Of a stretch of 64,000 bases of DNA, positions 32,096 through 40,600 are shown one piece after another (positions within the stretch are counted from its first letter, which is position 1; each line of letters begins with the position of its first letter). The translations under genes and the position numbers were made by a program. Source of the stretch: an uncultured Dehalococcoidia bacterium (lineage in GTDB: Bacteria; Chloroflexota; Dehalococcoidia; Lucifugimonadales; CAJWER01); contig OY282442.1 in NCBI GenBank assembly GCA_958296115.1, positions 1,683,158 to 1,747,157 on the forward strand. Direction: 5' to 3'. The notes under the pieces were generated by a model. It saw nothing but the letters and a program-made list of their open reading frames with translations. It did no database searches and was not told where the DNA came from.

Positions 32096-33397
32096 TTACT
32101 CGTTGTAGATTTTGTTTGTGCCTGCTAGGGGGATTTGGGCCATGGCGGAGGCTTCGATGGTTAGGGCGGCTAGGTCTTCGGGTTCGAGGCTGTGGACGTC
32201 GCTCTTGCCCAGGGAGCGGGTGAGCAGGGCCATTTCCATGGTCATTGCGTTGAGGAAGTTGGCTACGCGCTCGGCGCCCTCGTCCGGGTCGAGCCGCTTG
32301 GTCAGGGCCGGGTTCTGGGTGGCGATGCCCACGGGGCATTTCCCGGTGTGGCAGTGGCGGCAGAAGCCTGCGGAGACGCCGACCTCGCTCTCGTAGTCGG
32401 CTTCTGGGATGTCCCTGTTGCAGTTGAGGGACACGAGGGCGGCTAGTCCGATTGCGACCGCGTCTGCGCCGAGGGCGAGGGCCTTGGCGGCGTCGGCTCC
32501 GCTGCGGATGCCGCCTGACGCTATGAGGCTGACCTCGCCGTACAGCCCCAGCTCTCGCAGGGCTTCGCGCGCCATGACGATGGCTGGCACGGTGGGGATG
32601 CCGCTGTGGTCGAGCAGGACCTCGGCGGACGCGCCGGTGCCGGCGACCATGCTGTCTATGACTATGGCGTCGGCGCCGGCCTTGGCGGCCAGCTTGACGT
32701 CGTCGGCCACTCGGCACGCGCCGAGCTTCACGTGGATGGGGGGCTTGTGGTCTGTGGCCTCGCGCAGCTGGTCTATCTTCATGGCGAGGTCGTCGGGGCC
32801 GAGCCAGTCCGGGTGTCGGGCGGGGCTTCGCTGGTCTATGCCCTTTGGCAGGTCGCGCATCTCGGCGATTTCGTCGAGGACCTTCACGCCCATGAGCATC
32901 CCGCCGGTGCCCGGCTTCGCGCCCTGCCCTACCACTACCTCGACGGCCTGCGCCTGGACGAGGTGACGCGGGTCGAAGCCGTACCTGCTGGGCAGCGCCT
33001 GGTAGATCAGCTTGTCGGATGCGTCGCGCTCGGCCTGGAGCATCCCGCCGTCGCCCGTGCAGCTTGCGGTTCCGACGAGCGACGCGCCCTTGCCCAGGGC
33101 GGTCTTGGCGTTGGCGGAGAGCGCGCCGTAGCTCATGCCGGATATGTACACCGGCGTTTCGAGAGTCAGCGGCTCTTCGGCGTGCCTCGCCCCGATGACG
33201 GTGCGCGTGCCGCACTTCTCCCTGTACCCCTCCAGGGGGAAGCGGGTCAGGCCGGTGGATAGGAACGTCAGGTCGTCGAAGTGGGTTACCTTCTGGAACG
33301 TGCTGAAGCCGCGAATCCTGTATCGGCCGAGGTCGGCCTTGGCGTGGATGTCGTCAATGACCCACGGGGGCATGGTCTGGCTGCTCGGATGGACCAT
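32096..33397 (-). CDS. Glutamate-synthase-like FMN/Fe-S domain protein
   Basis: This 433-residue protein matches the central FMN-binding domain of GltB. ISGMSYGALSANAKTALG is the FMN-binding opening, VIDSMVAGTGAS and LIASGGIRSGADAAKALALG shape the barrel end, and FCRHCHTGKCPVGIATQNP carries the three Cys of the 3Fe-4S cluster. Its ATG overlaps the upstream stop as TGATG. With the next two genes it forms a split glutamate synthase of the archaeal type, or the related N-methylglutamate synthase (MgsABC) and Rhizobium GlxBCD sets. Confidence 0.83.
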   Translation of the reverse strand: MVHPSSQTMPPWVIDDIHAKADLGRYRIRGFSTFQKVTHFDDLTFLSTGLTRFPLEGYREKCGTRTVIGARHAEEPLTLETPVYISGMSYGALSANAKTALGKGASLVGTASCTGDGGMLQAERDASDKLIYQALPSRYGFDPRHLVQAQAVEVVVGQGAKPGTGGMLMGVKVLDEIAEMRDLPKGIDQRSPARHPDWLGPDDLAMKIDQLREATDHKPPIHVKLGACRVADDVKLAAKAGADAIVIDSMVAGTGASAEVLLDHSGIPTVPAIVMAREALRELGLYGEVSLIASGGIRSGADAAKALALGADAVAIGLAALVSLNCNRDIPEADYESEVGVSAGFCRHCHTGKCPVGIATQNPALTKRLDPDEGAERVANFLNAMTMEMALLTRSLGKSDVHSLEPEDLAALTIEASAMAQIPLAGTNKIYNE

Positions 33398-34080
33398 CAG
33401 ACGGCGGCCTTTTCCAGTCTCTCTAGGGAGTCGAGGTGGTGCAGCTTCTTGGCGGAGACTATCTTGGTGAATCGGGGTCTTTCGGTGATGCCGCGCCTGT
33501 CCAGGATGTCCCAGACGGCTATCAGGTCTTCCTCGGACGCCTCTTCTATCTTGGCGTCGCTGCCCAGCGAGCCGCAGCTCCCGCCCACGTATATGACGCC
33601 CTCGTACATCGAGTCGCCGACCGCGTCCCCGGCGTCGCCGCATACGATGATGGAGCCTTTCTGCATCATGAATCCCGTGAGGAAGCCGGAGCTGCCCGCG
33701 ATGACGAGCGAGCCGCCCTTCATCGAGATGCCCGCCCGCGCGCCCGCGTTGCCGCCGACGAGGATTTCGCCGCCGCGCATGGAGGCCCCGACGGATGCTC
33801 CGGCGTCGCGGGCGAGGGTAATCCTGCCGCTCATCAGGTTCTCGCCGAGCGCCCAGCCGGCGTTGCCGTCTATGACGACCTCGGGGCCGTCCAGCAGGCT
33901 GGCGGAGTAGTAGCCCACGCTTCCTTCGACGCGAATCTTGCAGGGCTGGAGTACGCCGACGGCGATGTTGTGGCGGGCCTGGGGGTTGAGGACCCTGATC
34001 TCCTCGCCCTGCGCGGCCAGGTCCTTGATTTGGCGGTTGAGCTCCCGCGTGGTCAGCGCGTTCGCGTCTAGGTCAACCAC
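33397..34080 (-). CDS. Glutamate-synthase-like GXGXG-domain protein
   Basis: This 227-residue protein forms the C-terminal beta-helix domain of GltB as a separate polypeptide. Successive turns read YEGVIYVGG, GGSLVIAGSSG, RGGEILVGGNAGARAG and QKGSIIVCGDAGDAVG. It starts at GTG 34080, inside the end of the amidotransferase gene, and its stop overlaps the FMN-domain gene. In this fold class the domain is structural, packing between the amidase and FMN domains. Confidence 0.85.
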   Translation of the reverse strand: MVDLDANALTTRELNRQIKDLAAQGEEIRVLNPQARHNIAVGVLQPCKIRVEGSVGYYSASLLDGPEVVIDGNAGWALGENLMSGRITLARDAGASVGASMRGGEILVGGNAGARAGISMKGGSLVIAGSSGFLTGFMMQKGSIIVCGDAGDAVGDSMYEGVIYVGGSCGSLGSDAKIEEASEEDLIAVWDILDRRGITERPRFTKIVSAKKLHHLDSLERLEKAAV

Positions 34081-34976
34081 GTCATGACCTCGGCTTCCTG
34101 GGGTTCTATCCGCGCGATCTCCTCGTGGAAGACGCTCCTGAGGGCCACCTCCTCCGACGCGACGGCCACCACGTCGTCCGTCTCCATGGCGACCAGGGGC
34201 TTGGCGGCCCAGCGGTCTTTGGCGCAGCCCATGCCTTCCTTCGTGGATACGAGATAGGTGAAAGTGCCGTCCAGATCGTCTATGGACGCCCTGAGAGCGC
34301 TGTCGAGCGAATTCCCGTCCGCCATGCTGTCGGCCAGGTACACGGCTATCAGCTCGGAGTCGTTGTGAGTCTGGAAGCGATGGCCTGCGTCCTGGTACTT
34401 CCGCTTCATCTTGTGGTAGTTGGTGAGCTGGCCGTTGTGTACGACGGTGACGTCGGGGAAGGGGTATGCCCAGAATGGGTGTGAGTGGCTGATGTCCACG
34501 GCGCTCTCGGTAGCCAGTCGGACGTGTCCGATGCCGTGCGTTCCTTCGAGCCGCGCGAGGTTGTGCTTCGCGTCTATGTCGGCGGCGGTTCCCACGTCCT
34601 TCACTATCTCGGAGGACTCGCCGATGCTGTGGATGACTACGCCCGGCGTTGCGAGCAGCGTTTCCGCGAGGGCGGGGACATCGCCGCGGTAGCGCAGGGC
34701 GAGACGTATGAAGCTGCCGCGCACGTCCTTGGAGGCGACCGCTCCGCCCAGGCGGGAGATGGCGCTTTCGACCCTGGAGGCGGCATCGTCGGGGTTGCCG
34801 TCCGTCCAGAGGCGCGCGACGAGGTCGGCGCTGGTCGGTTCTCCGGCGACGGTCAGGCCGGTCGAGTCCCGCCCCCTGTGGGCAAGGGAGTCGAGCATCC
34901 TGACCAGGTCGCGCCCGACCGGGGCTGGCCTGTCGGGCGACGCCTTCTTGTGGACTATGCCGCTGACTCCGCACAT
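34068..34976 (-). CDS. Class II glutamine amidotransferase (GltB-like domain 1)
   Basis: This 302-residue Ntn-type amidotransferase starts MCGVSGIVHKK, with Cys 2 as the N-terminal nucleophile after Met removal; the ATG at 34976 was chosen for that reason. DSLAHRGRDSTGLTV, GIGHVRLATESAVDISHSHP and TVVHNGQLTNY are the conserved glutamine-site blocks. It would release ammonia for the FMN subunit. The gene order amidotransferase, GXGXG, FMN domain with overlapping junctions equals that of mgsABC and glxBCD. No glutamine-synthetase-like partner is adjacent. Confidence 0.85.
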   Translation of the reverse strand: MCGVSGIVHKKASPDRPAPVGRDLVRMLDSLAHRGRDSTGLTVAGEPTSADLVARLWTDGNPDDAASRVESAISRLGGAVASKDVRGSFIRLALRYRGDVPALAETLLATPGVVIHSIGESSEIVKDVGTAADIDAKHNLARLEGTHGIGHVRLATESAVDISHSHPFWAYPFPDVTVVHNGQLTNYHKMKRKYQDAGHRFQTHNDSELIAVYLADSMADGNSLDSALRASIDDLDGTFTYLVSTKEGMGCAKDRWAAKPLVAMETDDVVAVASEEVALRSVFHEEIARIEPQEAEVMTWLT

Positions 34977-35071
34977 GATGCATCCCATTGTATCCGAAAG
35001 CGCCAGCCGATGGACACTCCCAGAGCGCAATTTCAGGAGCGGGACAGGAAAGCAAGGACGCGGAGGTGTCA

Positions 35072-35094
35072 CCCTCACCCGTCAAGGGGGAGGG
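35072..35094. repeat. Intergenic palindrome (CCCTCACCC/GGGGGAGGG)
   Basis: This is an imperfect member of the CCCTCTCCC family with GTCAA in the loop, placed between the DarG-like stop and the amidotransferase start on the same strand. Confidence 0.6.
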
Positions 35095-35101
35095 GATACG
35101 C

Positions 35102-35668
35102 TCATTGTGATTGGTCTGGGGGCAGCATGGGGATGGTCTCGTTTTTGGGGTAGGGAGGGCTGGTAGAGTGGCCGGATGCGCCGGCGGTCTCTGGCGCGTC
35201 TTGCGGCGCGAAGAGGATTATCGTCCGATTGTCATCGGCGAGGCCCTTGAGCTTATCTTCGATGCGCTCGTGGACGTCGGACCATTCCAGTCTGCCCAAT
35301 CCGCAGCCAAGGGCTGGTATAGCTATCGAGCGGATGTCCCGGTCTGTTATCTCATCAGCAAGGGCATCAAGCCCCTTCTTGATGTACTCCATGCGGCTCT
35401 TCTTGTCGCGCCAGTTGCGCTTGGTTGGGAAGTTGATGATGTAGCGAGGATTGCCTAGGGAGCCGGTCTCGGATACGAACATCCGGCCCGGCTTGACTTC
35501 TTTAAGATTGCAGGCGGCCTTGTATTCCTCGAAGTTCTTGCGATACCTCTTCTTGAACTCCTTTGAGAGCCCGTTCCCCATGATGCCTACGCAGTTGACG
35601 GGGTTGACCAGGGCTTCGACGTTCGCGTCGAATATGCTGCCTTCGGTCCTGACTTCAATCTCAATCAT
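35102..35668 (-). CDS. darG: DarG-like macro-domain antitoxin
   Basis: This 188-residue protein is a single macro domain: ALVNPVNCVGIMGNGLSKEF is the ADP-ribose loop, and AIPALGCGLGRLEWSDV the second loop. It follows the DarT-like gene by 18 bases, the known darT-darG order. DarG removes ADP-ribose from DNA bases and also blocks DarT through a C-terminal domain. This copy lacks that larger C-terminal domain, having only about 40 tail residues, so it may rely on de-ADP-ribosylation alone. Confidence 0.85.
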   Translation of the reverse strand: MIEIEVRTEGSIFDANVEALVNPVNCVGIMGNGLSKEFKKRYRKNFEEYKAACNLKEVKPGRMFVSETGSLGNPRYIINFPTKRNWRDKKSRMEYIKKGLDALADEITDRDIRSIAIPALGCGLGRLEWSDVHERIEDKLKGLADDNRTIILFAPQDAPETAGASGHSTSPPYPKNETIPMLPPDQSQ

Positions 35669-35686
35669 GCCGGTTCATCCTCCGCG

Positions 35687-36328
35687 TCAATAGTACCAAT
35701 CCGGCATGACTTCTACGGGCGGGCGGTGGTCTGCTGGCTGCAGCGCATGGAGAACCTGGTCACGGATCTCGTGGGAGCGGACGCCTATGCGCGAGATCAC
35801 GCTCAATGGGAACGAGCGCTCTACCAGGAATTCGGCTTGCCTGGCCTCCCTCTTATCTCGCCAGACGGTGGCTTGTATCGCGTCCCAGTCTATCTGGTCC
35901 AGTTGGGCGAGGTTGGAATAGTCCTGGAAGCGGTAGGCTCCAGCGTTGGACGACGTGAAGGCCCAGCGGCGGTTGTTGGAATCCGCCCATGTTATTGTTC
36001 TGCGCAGGTCGGCTTCCAGGTGGATTATCGGGTCCTGGCCTCCGTGGTACGTCATTTGGGAGTGTCCGGCCCTGAATATGGCGTAGAGCATGACGGAGCG
36101 CGGGCAGAAGTAGAAGGGCACACAGTCCCCTACGAACAGTCCGGGGTGGCTGCGGAGGGACAATTCGTAGAGCCGGCGCCGCTTGATCTTGTTTATGCCG
36201 ATGTTCGTGCCGGGCAAGCCGCGAGTCGCTACCAACGAATCACACAGGAGGAGTCCTTCTGTCACTATGGACGGCAGCCGGTCCCAATGGAGGGTGTGGT
36301 ATATCTTCGGCTCTGTGGGTGCGAACAT
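35687..36328 (-). CDS. darT: DarT-like DNA ADP-ribosyltransferase toxin (DUF4433)
   Basis: This 213-residue protein opens with IYHTLHWDRLPSIVTEGLL, the NAD-binding segment of DarT/DUF4433. VPFYFCPRSVMLYAI matches the F-x-PRSxMLY motif, and RQAEFLVERSFPL contains the catalytic Glu (about 166). DarT modifies thymidine or guanosine in single-stranded DNA, stalling replication; it works as a toxin and anti-phage effector. The partner macro-domain gene follows. The stop of the penicillin-acylase-like gene lies three bases upstream of its ATG. Confidence 0.87.
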   Translation of the reverse strand: MFAPTEPKIYHTLHWDRLPSIVTEGLLLCDSLVATRGLPGTNIGINKIKRRRLYELSLRSHPGLFVGDCVPFYFCPRSVMLYAIFRAGHSQMTYHGGQDPIIHLEADLRRTITWADSNNRRWAFTSSNAGAYRFQDYSNLAQLDQIDWDAIQATVWRDKREARQAEFLVERSFPLSVISRIGVRSHEIRDQVLHALQPADHRPPVEVMPDWYY

Positions 36329-36331
36329 GAA

Positions 36332-38668
36332 TCACCTCGCGCGACCTGGGGCGAGCTCCTGGCGGCTCTCCGCCTGCGCCTCGATGTTGGGCCAGTGGTA
36401 GAGCATGGGGATGGCGCCGTCTTCGGCCCAGATGGGCGCTTGGTCGGCGTAGTGGGGGCTGGCTGGGTGGCCGGAGGAGCCCAGGGGGGTTATCCAGCGG
36501 GAATTGCTCCAGTCGGCGAGGTCGAAGACGTATCGGGCTACGGACAAGCCTGTTGCGGTGAAGGGTTGGGCCTGCGAGTAGGATCCGGAGTGGGGTGTGT
36601 CGCCGTCGCCGTTCATCGGCACGCTTGGCGGGTCGAGGAGGTTGGCGAGCTCGGGGAATGCGGCGGACAGGGTGTGTTCTGGGTGTGTTGCGTGGACACG
36701 GCCCCACTGCCAGTCGGCCATGTTTTCGCCGAGGGTAACTTGGAGCCACGTTACTCCCTTCGATAGGGCGTCGGCTGCTGCGGAGCTCCAGGTTTCGCCT
36801 TCGGGCAGGACGGATGGGTCGTCGTTGTCGGCGGCGGCGGCAAAGCGCGCGCGGAGCTGGGCGAGGTGCATGGGGGCGCCTCGGCCGGTTGCGGACAGGG
36901 CTTCGCCGACGAGGGGGCCGAGGTGATGCTCGAACAGGGCCCATTCGAGCTCGCGTCGGAAGGCGCTGTAGATGGTGGGGGCGACGCTGTTCATATCCAT
37001 GGAGGCGTCCCAGCCGGAGAGGGCTGCCTGCGCCTGGGCGGACGGCTCGTCGAGCGGCTCGACGCTCGCCAGCAGGCTCGAATAGACGCGGGCGGGGATG
37101 GAGACCATCTCGGCGTGGATTGCGGTCATGTCGTCGACCGTGGCCTTGTCGAGGTCGTCCAGGCGGTCCTTGATGCGGCGCGCGCGGTACTCTGGGGCGA
37201 AGTGGAGGCCGATGTAGTGGGGGTAGGAGTCGGGGGCTATCCTGTTGTTGGCGGTTACGATATAGCCGGATTCGGGGTTCTTGGCGCGGGCGAGCTCTTC
37301 GAAGGGCACGAAGCCGTCCCATTCGTACTCGCCCGTCCAGCCGGGGACGGGGAGCCACCTGTTGAGCGCTGGTCGGACGGGCAGCCGTCCGCGGTTCAGG
37401 TACTCGACGTTGCCGCTCACGTCGGCGAATACGAAATTATTGGATGGGTCTGTCCATCCGCGCATGGCCTCGTCCATGTCGTCCACGGACTTGGAGCGGA
37501 GCATCTGGGGGATGCACTCGGCCCACGTGTTCGGCCCGGCGGAGCCCGTGTACTTGAGGGCTATGGCGTGGTCGGAGCCGGGGCCGCCGAGGATGATCGG
37601 GCCGTGGTGGGTCGCCGCGGCTTCGATTTCGATGGAGCGTCCGCCGCGTGACCGGATGGTCTCTCGGGTGACGTCGGCCTTGCGCCACTCGCCCTTCCAC
37701 TGGTATTCGCCCCTGTCGTTGAACCGCTCGACGTATAGGTCCTGGTAGTCGGCCTGGGCGTGGGTAACGCACCATGCGACGCGGGCGTTGTGTCCGAAGT
37801 GCGGGAAGCCTGGGCAGCCCGGGAATGAGAGGCCGATTGCGTCGAAGTCGGGGCAGGCTAGGTGGTTCTGGTAATAGACGTTGGGCGTGTCGAGCGGGCG
37901 GTGCGGGTCTCCTGCGAGGAGGGGCTTGCCGGAGGCGGTTCGGCTGCCCATGAGGGCCCAGTTGTTGCTGCCGCCCTCTGCGTCGGCGAGCCAGCTAACG
38001 TCGGACGCGCCGGCGGTCAGCTGGGCGAGGGCGTCCCAGACTCCGCCGGCGTAATCCTCGCCGGGGGGCGTTATGATGAGATGCCCTTCTGGGTAGTCGG
38101 GGATGAGCTCGGCGGCCCTCTGTACGCCGAGGGCGTTGATGAGCCTGGCTCTCCAGAGCTTGCCTTCGAAGACGCCCATGAGGATGTGGCGCGTCTTGAA
38201 GACGGCGAGGCAGTCCTGGGGGCGCCAGGGTTCTGGGGTGACGCTTGTGAGCCGGAACTCTATGGGCAGCGCCCTCGCGGTGTCCATGAATGCGTTCACG
38301 CCAGCGGCGTAAGCGTCGAGCATGGCCTTCGCCTCGGCGCTCAGGGCGTCGTAGTCGGCATTGACGGATGGGCCGACGCGGAGCCTGCGCATCAGGGTAT
38401 CTTGCTCGATGGCGTGGTCGCCTGCGGCCTCGGCCCAGCGTCCGTATGCGGACCGCCTGTCGCGCTCCATGTGCCAGAGCCTGTCCTGGGCGGTGGCGAA
38501 TCCCTGTCCGAAGAAGGCGTCGTGGACTGTTCGGGCGCGGACGTGGGGGATGCCGTGGGCGTCGCGCAGGATGGCGATCGTGTCTTCGATCCCGTCGAGC
38601 GCCAGGGGGCTGGATGTGTCGGGCAGGGCAGCCGCGAGGTCGTCGGGCGTGATGGAAGGTTGGGCCAT
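36332..38668 (-). CDS. Penicillin acylase family Ntn-hydrolase
   Basis: This 778-residue precursor has the penicillin amidase layout: a small-subunit region with ILRDAHGIPHVRARTVHDAF and FGQGFATAQDRLWHMERDRR, a linker, then EGGSNNWAL, where Ser 234 would become the N-terminal nucleophile after self-cleavage. LLAGDPHRPLDTPNVYYQNH follows as expected. No clear signal peptide is visible at ATG 38668, although most relatives are exported. Substrates may be acyl-homoserine lactones, N-acyl amides or beta-lactams; the sequence does not tell. Confidence 0.87.
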   Translation of the reverse strand: MAQPSITPDDLAAALPDTSSPLALDGIEDTIAILRDAHGIPHVRARTVHDAFFGQGFATAQDRLWHMERDRRSAYGRWAEAAGDHAIEQDTLMRRLRVGPSVNADYDALSAEAKAMLDAYAAGVNAFMDTARALPIEFRLTSVTPEPWRPQDCLAVFKTRHILMGVFEGKLWRARLINALGVQRAAELIPDYPEGHLIITPPGEDYAGGVWDALAQLTAGASDVSWLADAEGGSNNWALMGSRTASGKPLLAGDPHRPLDTPNVYYQNHLACPDFDAIGLSFPGCPGFPHFGHNARVAWCVTHAQADYQDLYVERFNDRGEYQWKGEWRKADVTRETIRSRGGRSIEIEAAATHHGPIILGGPGSDHAIALKYTGSAGPNTWAECIPQMLRSKSVDDMDEAMRGWTDPSNNFVFADVSGNVEYLNRGRLPVRPALNRWLPVPGWTGEYEWDGFVPFEELARAKNPESGYIVTANNRIAPDSYPHYIGLHFAPEYRARRIKDRLDDLDKATVDDMTAIHAEMVSIPARVYSSLLASVEPLDEPSAQAQAALSGWDASMDMNSVAPTIYSAFRRELEWALFEHHLGPLVGEALSATGRGAPMHLAQLRARFAAAADNDDPSVLPEGETWSSAAADALSKGVTWLQVTLGENMADWQWGRVHATHPEHTLSAAFPELANLLDPPSVPMNGDGDTPHSGSYSQAQPFTATGLSVARYVFDLADWSNSRWITPLGSSGHPASPHYADQAPIWAEDGAIPMLYHWPNIEAQAESRQELAPGRAR

Positions 38669-38721
38669 GCGGGGTACTCCATAGGATGATTCGATCGGGA
38701 TTATATATTGCGGCTTGGTCA

Positions 38722-39696
38722 CTATGGGGTTTCTCCGAGCGTCTCTACGGTGTCGCCGGACTCGGACTGTAGGCGGGAGCCTGGAGCCGAATGCGCCTTC
38801 CTGACGTAGCCGAGGCCGATGCCTGCGCCTGTGCCGGCGTCTTGGGATGCGGAGGTGACGATGCCGGCCTGCTTGCCGTCGTGGATGAGCTTGGCTGCTG
38901 GGGCAATGTCGGCGCCTGGCGCCCATCTCAGGCGGACGAGGCGCTTCTGGACCTTGTCGTAGGTGGTGAGGCGGGCTATCACCTCTTGGCCGATATAGCA
39001 GCCCTTGGTGTAGCTGATGATAGGCTGGAGGCCGGCTTCGAGGGGGTTGTACGCCTCGCCGAGCTCCGCGCCGAACGCGGGGACGCCCTGTTCGATGCGC
39101 ACTCGCTCCATGACTTCGGGGTCGGCGCGGACTGCGCCTGCGTCCGTGAGGGCTGCGTCGAGCGCCGGGCCGCCAGGCGCAGGCGCGATGAGATCGAATG
39201 CCATGATGCCGCCCACGTCGCGGCGTATGGCGGTGGCCTCGATTCCGTGGACGCTCACGGCGACAGAGGAGCCAGGGGCGGGCGCGGGTATCGGCGGGCG
39301 CGAGACGCGCGAGAGCAGGTCGGCGGATGCTGGACCCACGAGGGATACGGAGGTTGTCGAGTCGGTGATGTCTTCTATCTCGACGTCTTCGATGATGGTG
39401 TAGAAGTCGAGCCATTCGCGGACGCGGGACTCATTTCCGGGGCTGGTGATGACGAGGAGGCGGTCGTGCTGTCTGAGGACGAAGAGCATGTCGATGATGC
39501 GGCCCTTGTTGGAGGTGAGCGCCGTGTTTGCGCCGCCGGATTCGGGCAGGTCCATGAGGGCGTTTGTGGAGAGGCGGTTCAACAGGTCCAGGGCGTCCTC
39601 GCCGGAGCAGCGGAGGCGGCCTGATGGCCGTTGGACGAGGGCGGCGCCTGCTGTCAGCGCCTCGTACTGTTCGGAATAGGAGCGGTGCGTGGGCAT
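38722..39696 (-). CDS. ygfZ: YgfZ/GcvT-like folate-binding protein
   Basis: This 324-residue protein of the YgfZ/IBA57 family supports repair or assembly of Fe-S enzymes with tetrahydrofolate. The signature KGCYIGQEVIARL near residue 230 contains the essential Cys. The N-terminal RLRCSGEDALDLLNRLSTNAL is the folate-protein opening. It lies 64 bases after an IscA-type gene on the same strand, matching the functional link between IBA57 and A-type carriers in other organisms. Confidence 0.87.
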   Translation of the reverse strand: MPTHRSYSEQYEALTAGAALVQRPSGRLRCSGEDALDLLNRLSTNALMDLPESGGANTALTSNKGRIIDMLFVLRQHDRLLVITSPGNESRVREWLDFYTIIEDVEIEDITDSTTSVSLVGPASADLLSRVSRPPIPAPAPGSSVAVSVHGIEATAIRRDVGGIMAFDLIAPAPGGPALDAALTDAGAVRADPEVMERVRIEQGVPAFGAELGEAYNPLEAGLQPIISYTKGCYIGQEVIARLTTYDKVQKRLVRLRWAPGADIAPAAKLIHDGKQAGIVTSASQDAGTGAGIGLGYVRKAHSAPGSRLQSESGDTVETLGETP

Positions 39697-39760
39697 CTCC
39701 GCGTCATTCCTGATGGGTCATCCTCAGCCTGGCCCTCTGCTGTTGAGGAGGGGTTGGCGG

Positions 39761-40117
39761 TCAGACGCCGAAGGAGGTGCCGCAGCCGCAGCTCGTCTTG
39801 GCGTTGGGATTGTTGAACACGAACCCCTTGCCGTTGAGCCCGCCGGAGTATTCGAGGGTGGTGCCCGCGAGGAAGACGTAGGACTTCCGGTCAACCCCGA
39901 GCTTGAGGCCGTGCTCCTCGACGATCTTGTCATCTTCGGGGAGCTGGTCCACCAAGTCGAGGACGTAGGTCAGTCCGGAGCAGCCTCCGCCCTTGACGCC
40001 AACGCGGAGGTGCGTTTCGGGCTTCCCGGATGTGAGCGCGAAGTGCCTCACGTGCTCGGCGGCTTCGGGACTGATGCTGATGGTCAGCGGCTTTGGCTTT
40101 TCTCTGGTGGCAATCAC
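39761..40117 (-). CDS. A-type Fe-S carrier (IscA/ErpA family)
   Basis: This protein of about 118 residues has the three ligand cysteines of A-type carriers: VGVKGGGCSGL in the middle and TSCGCGTSFGV at the very end. LTISISPEAAEHVR is the family opening. GTG 40117 with GAGAGGTG upstream is chosen over an ATG at 40147, which lies upstream of that ribosome site. It precedes ygfZ in what looks like a two-gene Fe-S maturation operon. Confidence 0.88.
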   Translation of the reverse strand: MIATREKPKPLTISISPEAAEHVRHFALTSGKPETHLRVGVKGGGCSGLTYVLDLVDQLPEDDKIVEEHGLKLGVDRKSYVFLAGTTLEYSGGLNGKGFVFNNPNAKTSCGCGTSFGV

Positions 40118-40600
40118 GTGAACACCTCTCAACAAGCTTGGCTTCAATTCTAAGGCCCAAGTCGACGCCAGTCAACTTCTAGCGCTGCTTCGCTGCTTCA
40201 ATGTAGTTCGGCGTCCTGAATCACCCTCACCCTCTCCTGTCAAGGGAGAGGGGATAAGGGCAGGGCGCGAAAAGACAATCCCCTGTGGTTGCCTGTAGAT
40301 GTCTCCGGATAGGCGCTCACGCTGGAGCCGGAACGTGGTATGCTTTGATGCTAGGGCGTCTTGACATTAGCCCCCATCCTTACTCTTCCCCTCAGGGGAA
40401 GAGACGAAGAGGTATCCGGTGTGGCCGGGGATTTTGGGTGGGCCTCCGCTGTGCGCTACGGGTCTCTGGGTGATAGCGTGAATAGGCCCTAGTGTGTCCT
40501 CGATTGCGGGGATTCTATCGCTGCTGCCAGCAACAAACAGCCCAGCCAAGGGCGGCTGTTTGATTTTCTTCGTCGAGATTCAGGCACGACCATTCGGAAT
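40118..40600. other. 483-base intergenic region with two palindromic repeats
   Basis: This is a gap between the divergent IscA-type gene and the giant surface protein. It contains CCTCTCCT/GGGAGAGG (40231-40252), CTCTTCCCC/GGGGAAGAG (40383-40403) and a separate stem-loop at 40534-40562. Reading frames on either strand are short and unconvincing. TTGACA occurs at 40361-40366 but no matching -10 is clear. Confidence 0.6.
40534..40570 (+). terminator. Stem-loop with T-rich tail upstream of the giant gene
   Basis: CAAACAGCC (40534-40542) and GGCTGTTTG (40554-40562) form a perfect 9-bp stem with an 11-base loop, followed by ATTTTCTT. This looks like an intrinsic terminator, but no plus-strand gene lies upstream for more than 10 kb. 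It might act as an attenuator or a 5'-UTR element 31 bases before the start of the giant gene. Confidence 0.45.

Noticed and set aside
36332-39415. Upstream extension of the penicillin-acylase frame to 39415
   Set aside because: The extension is Arg/His-rich shadow of the YgfZ gene; the real N-terminus (MAQPSITPDD) begins at 38668.
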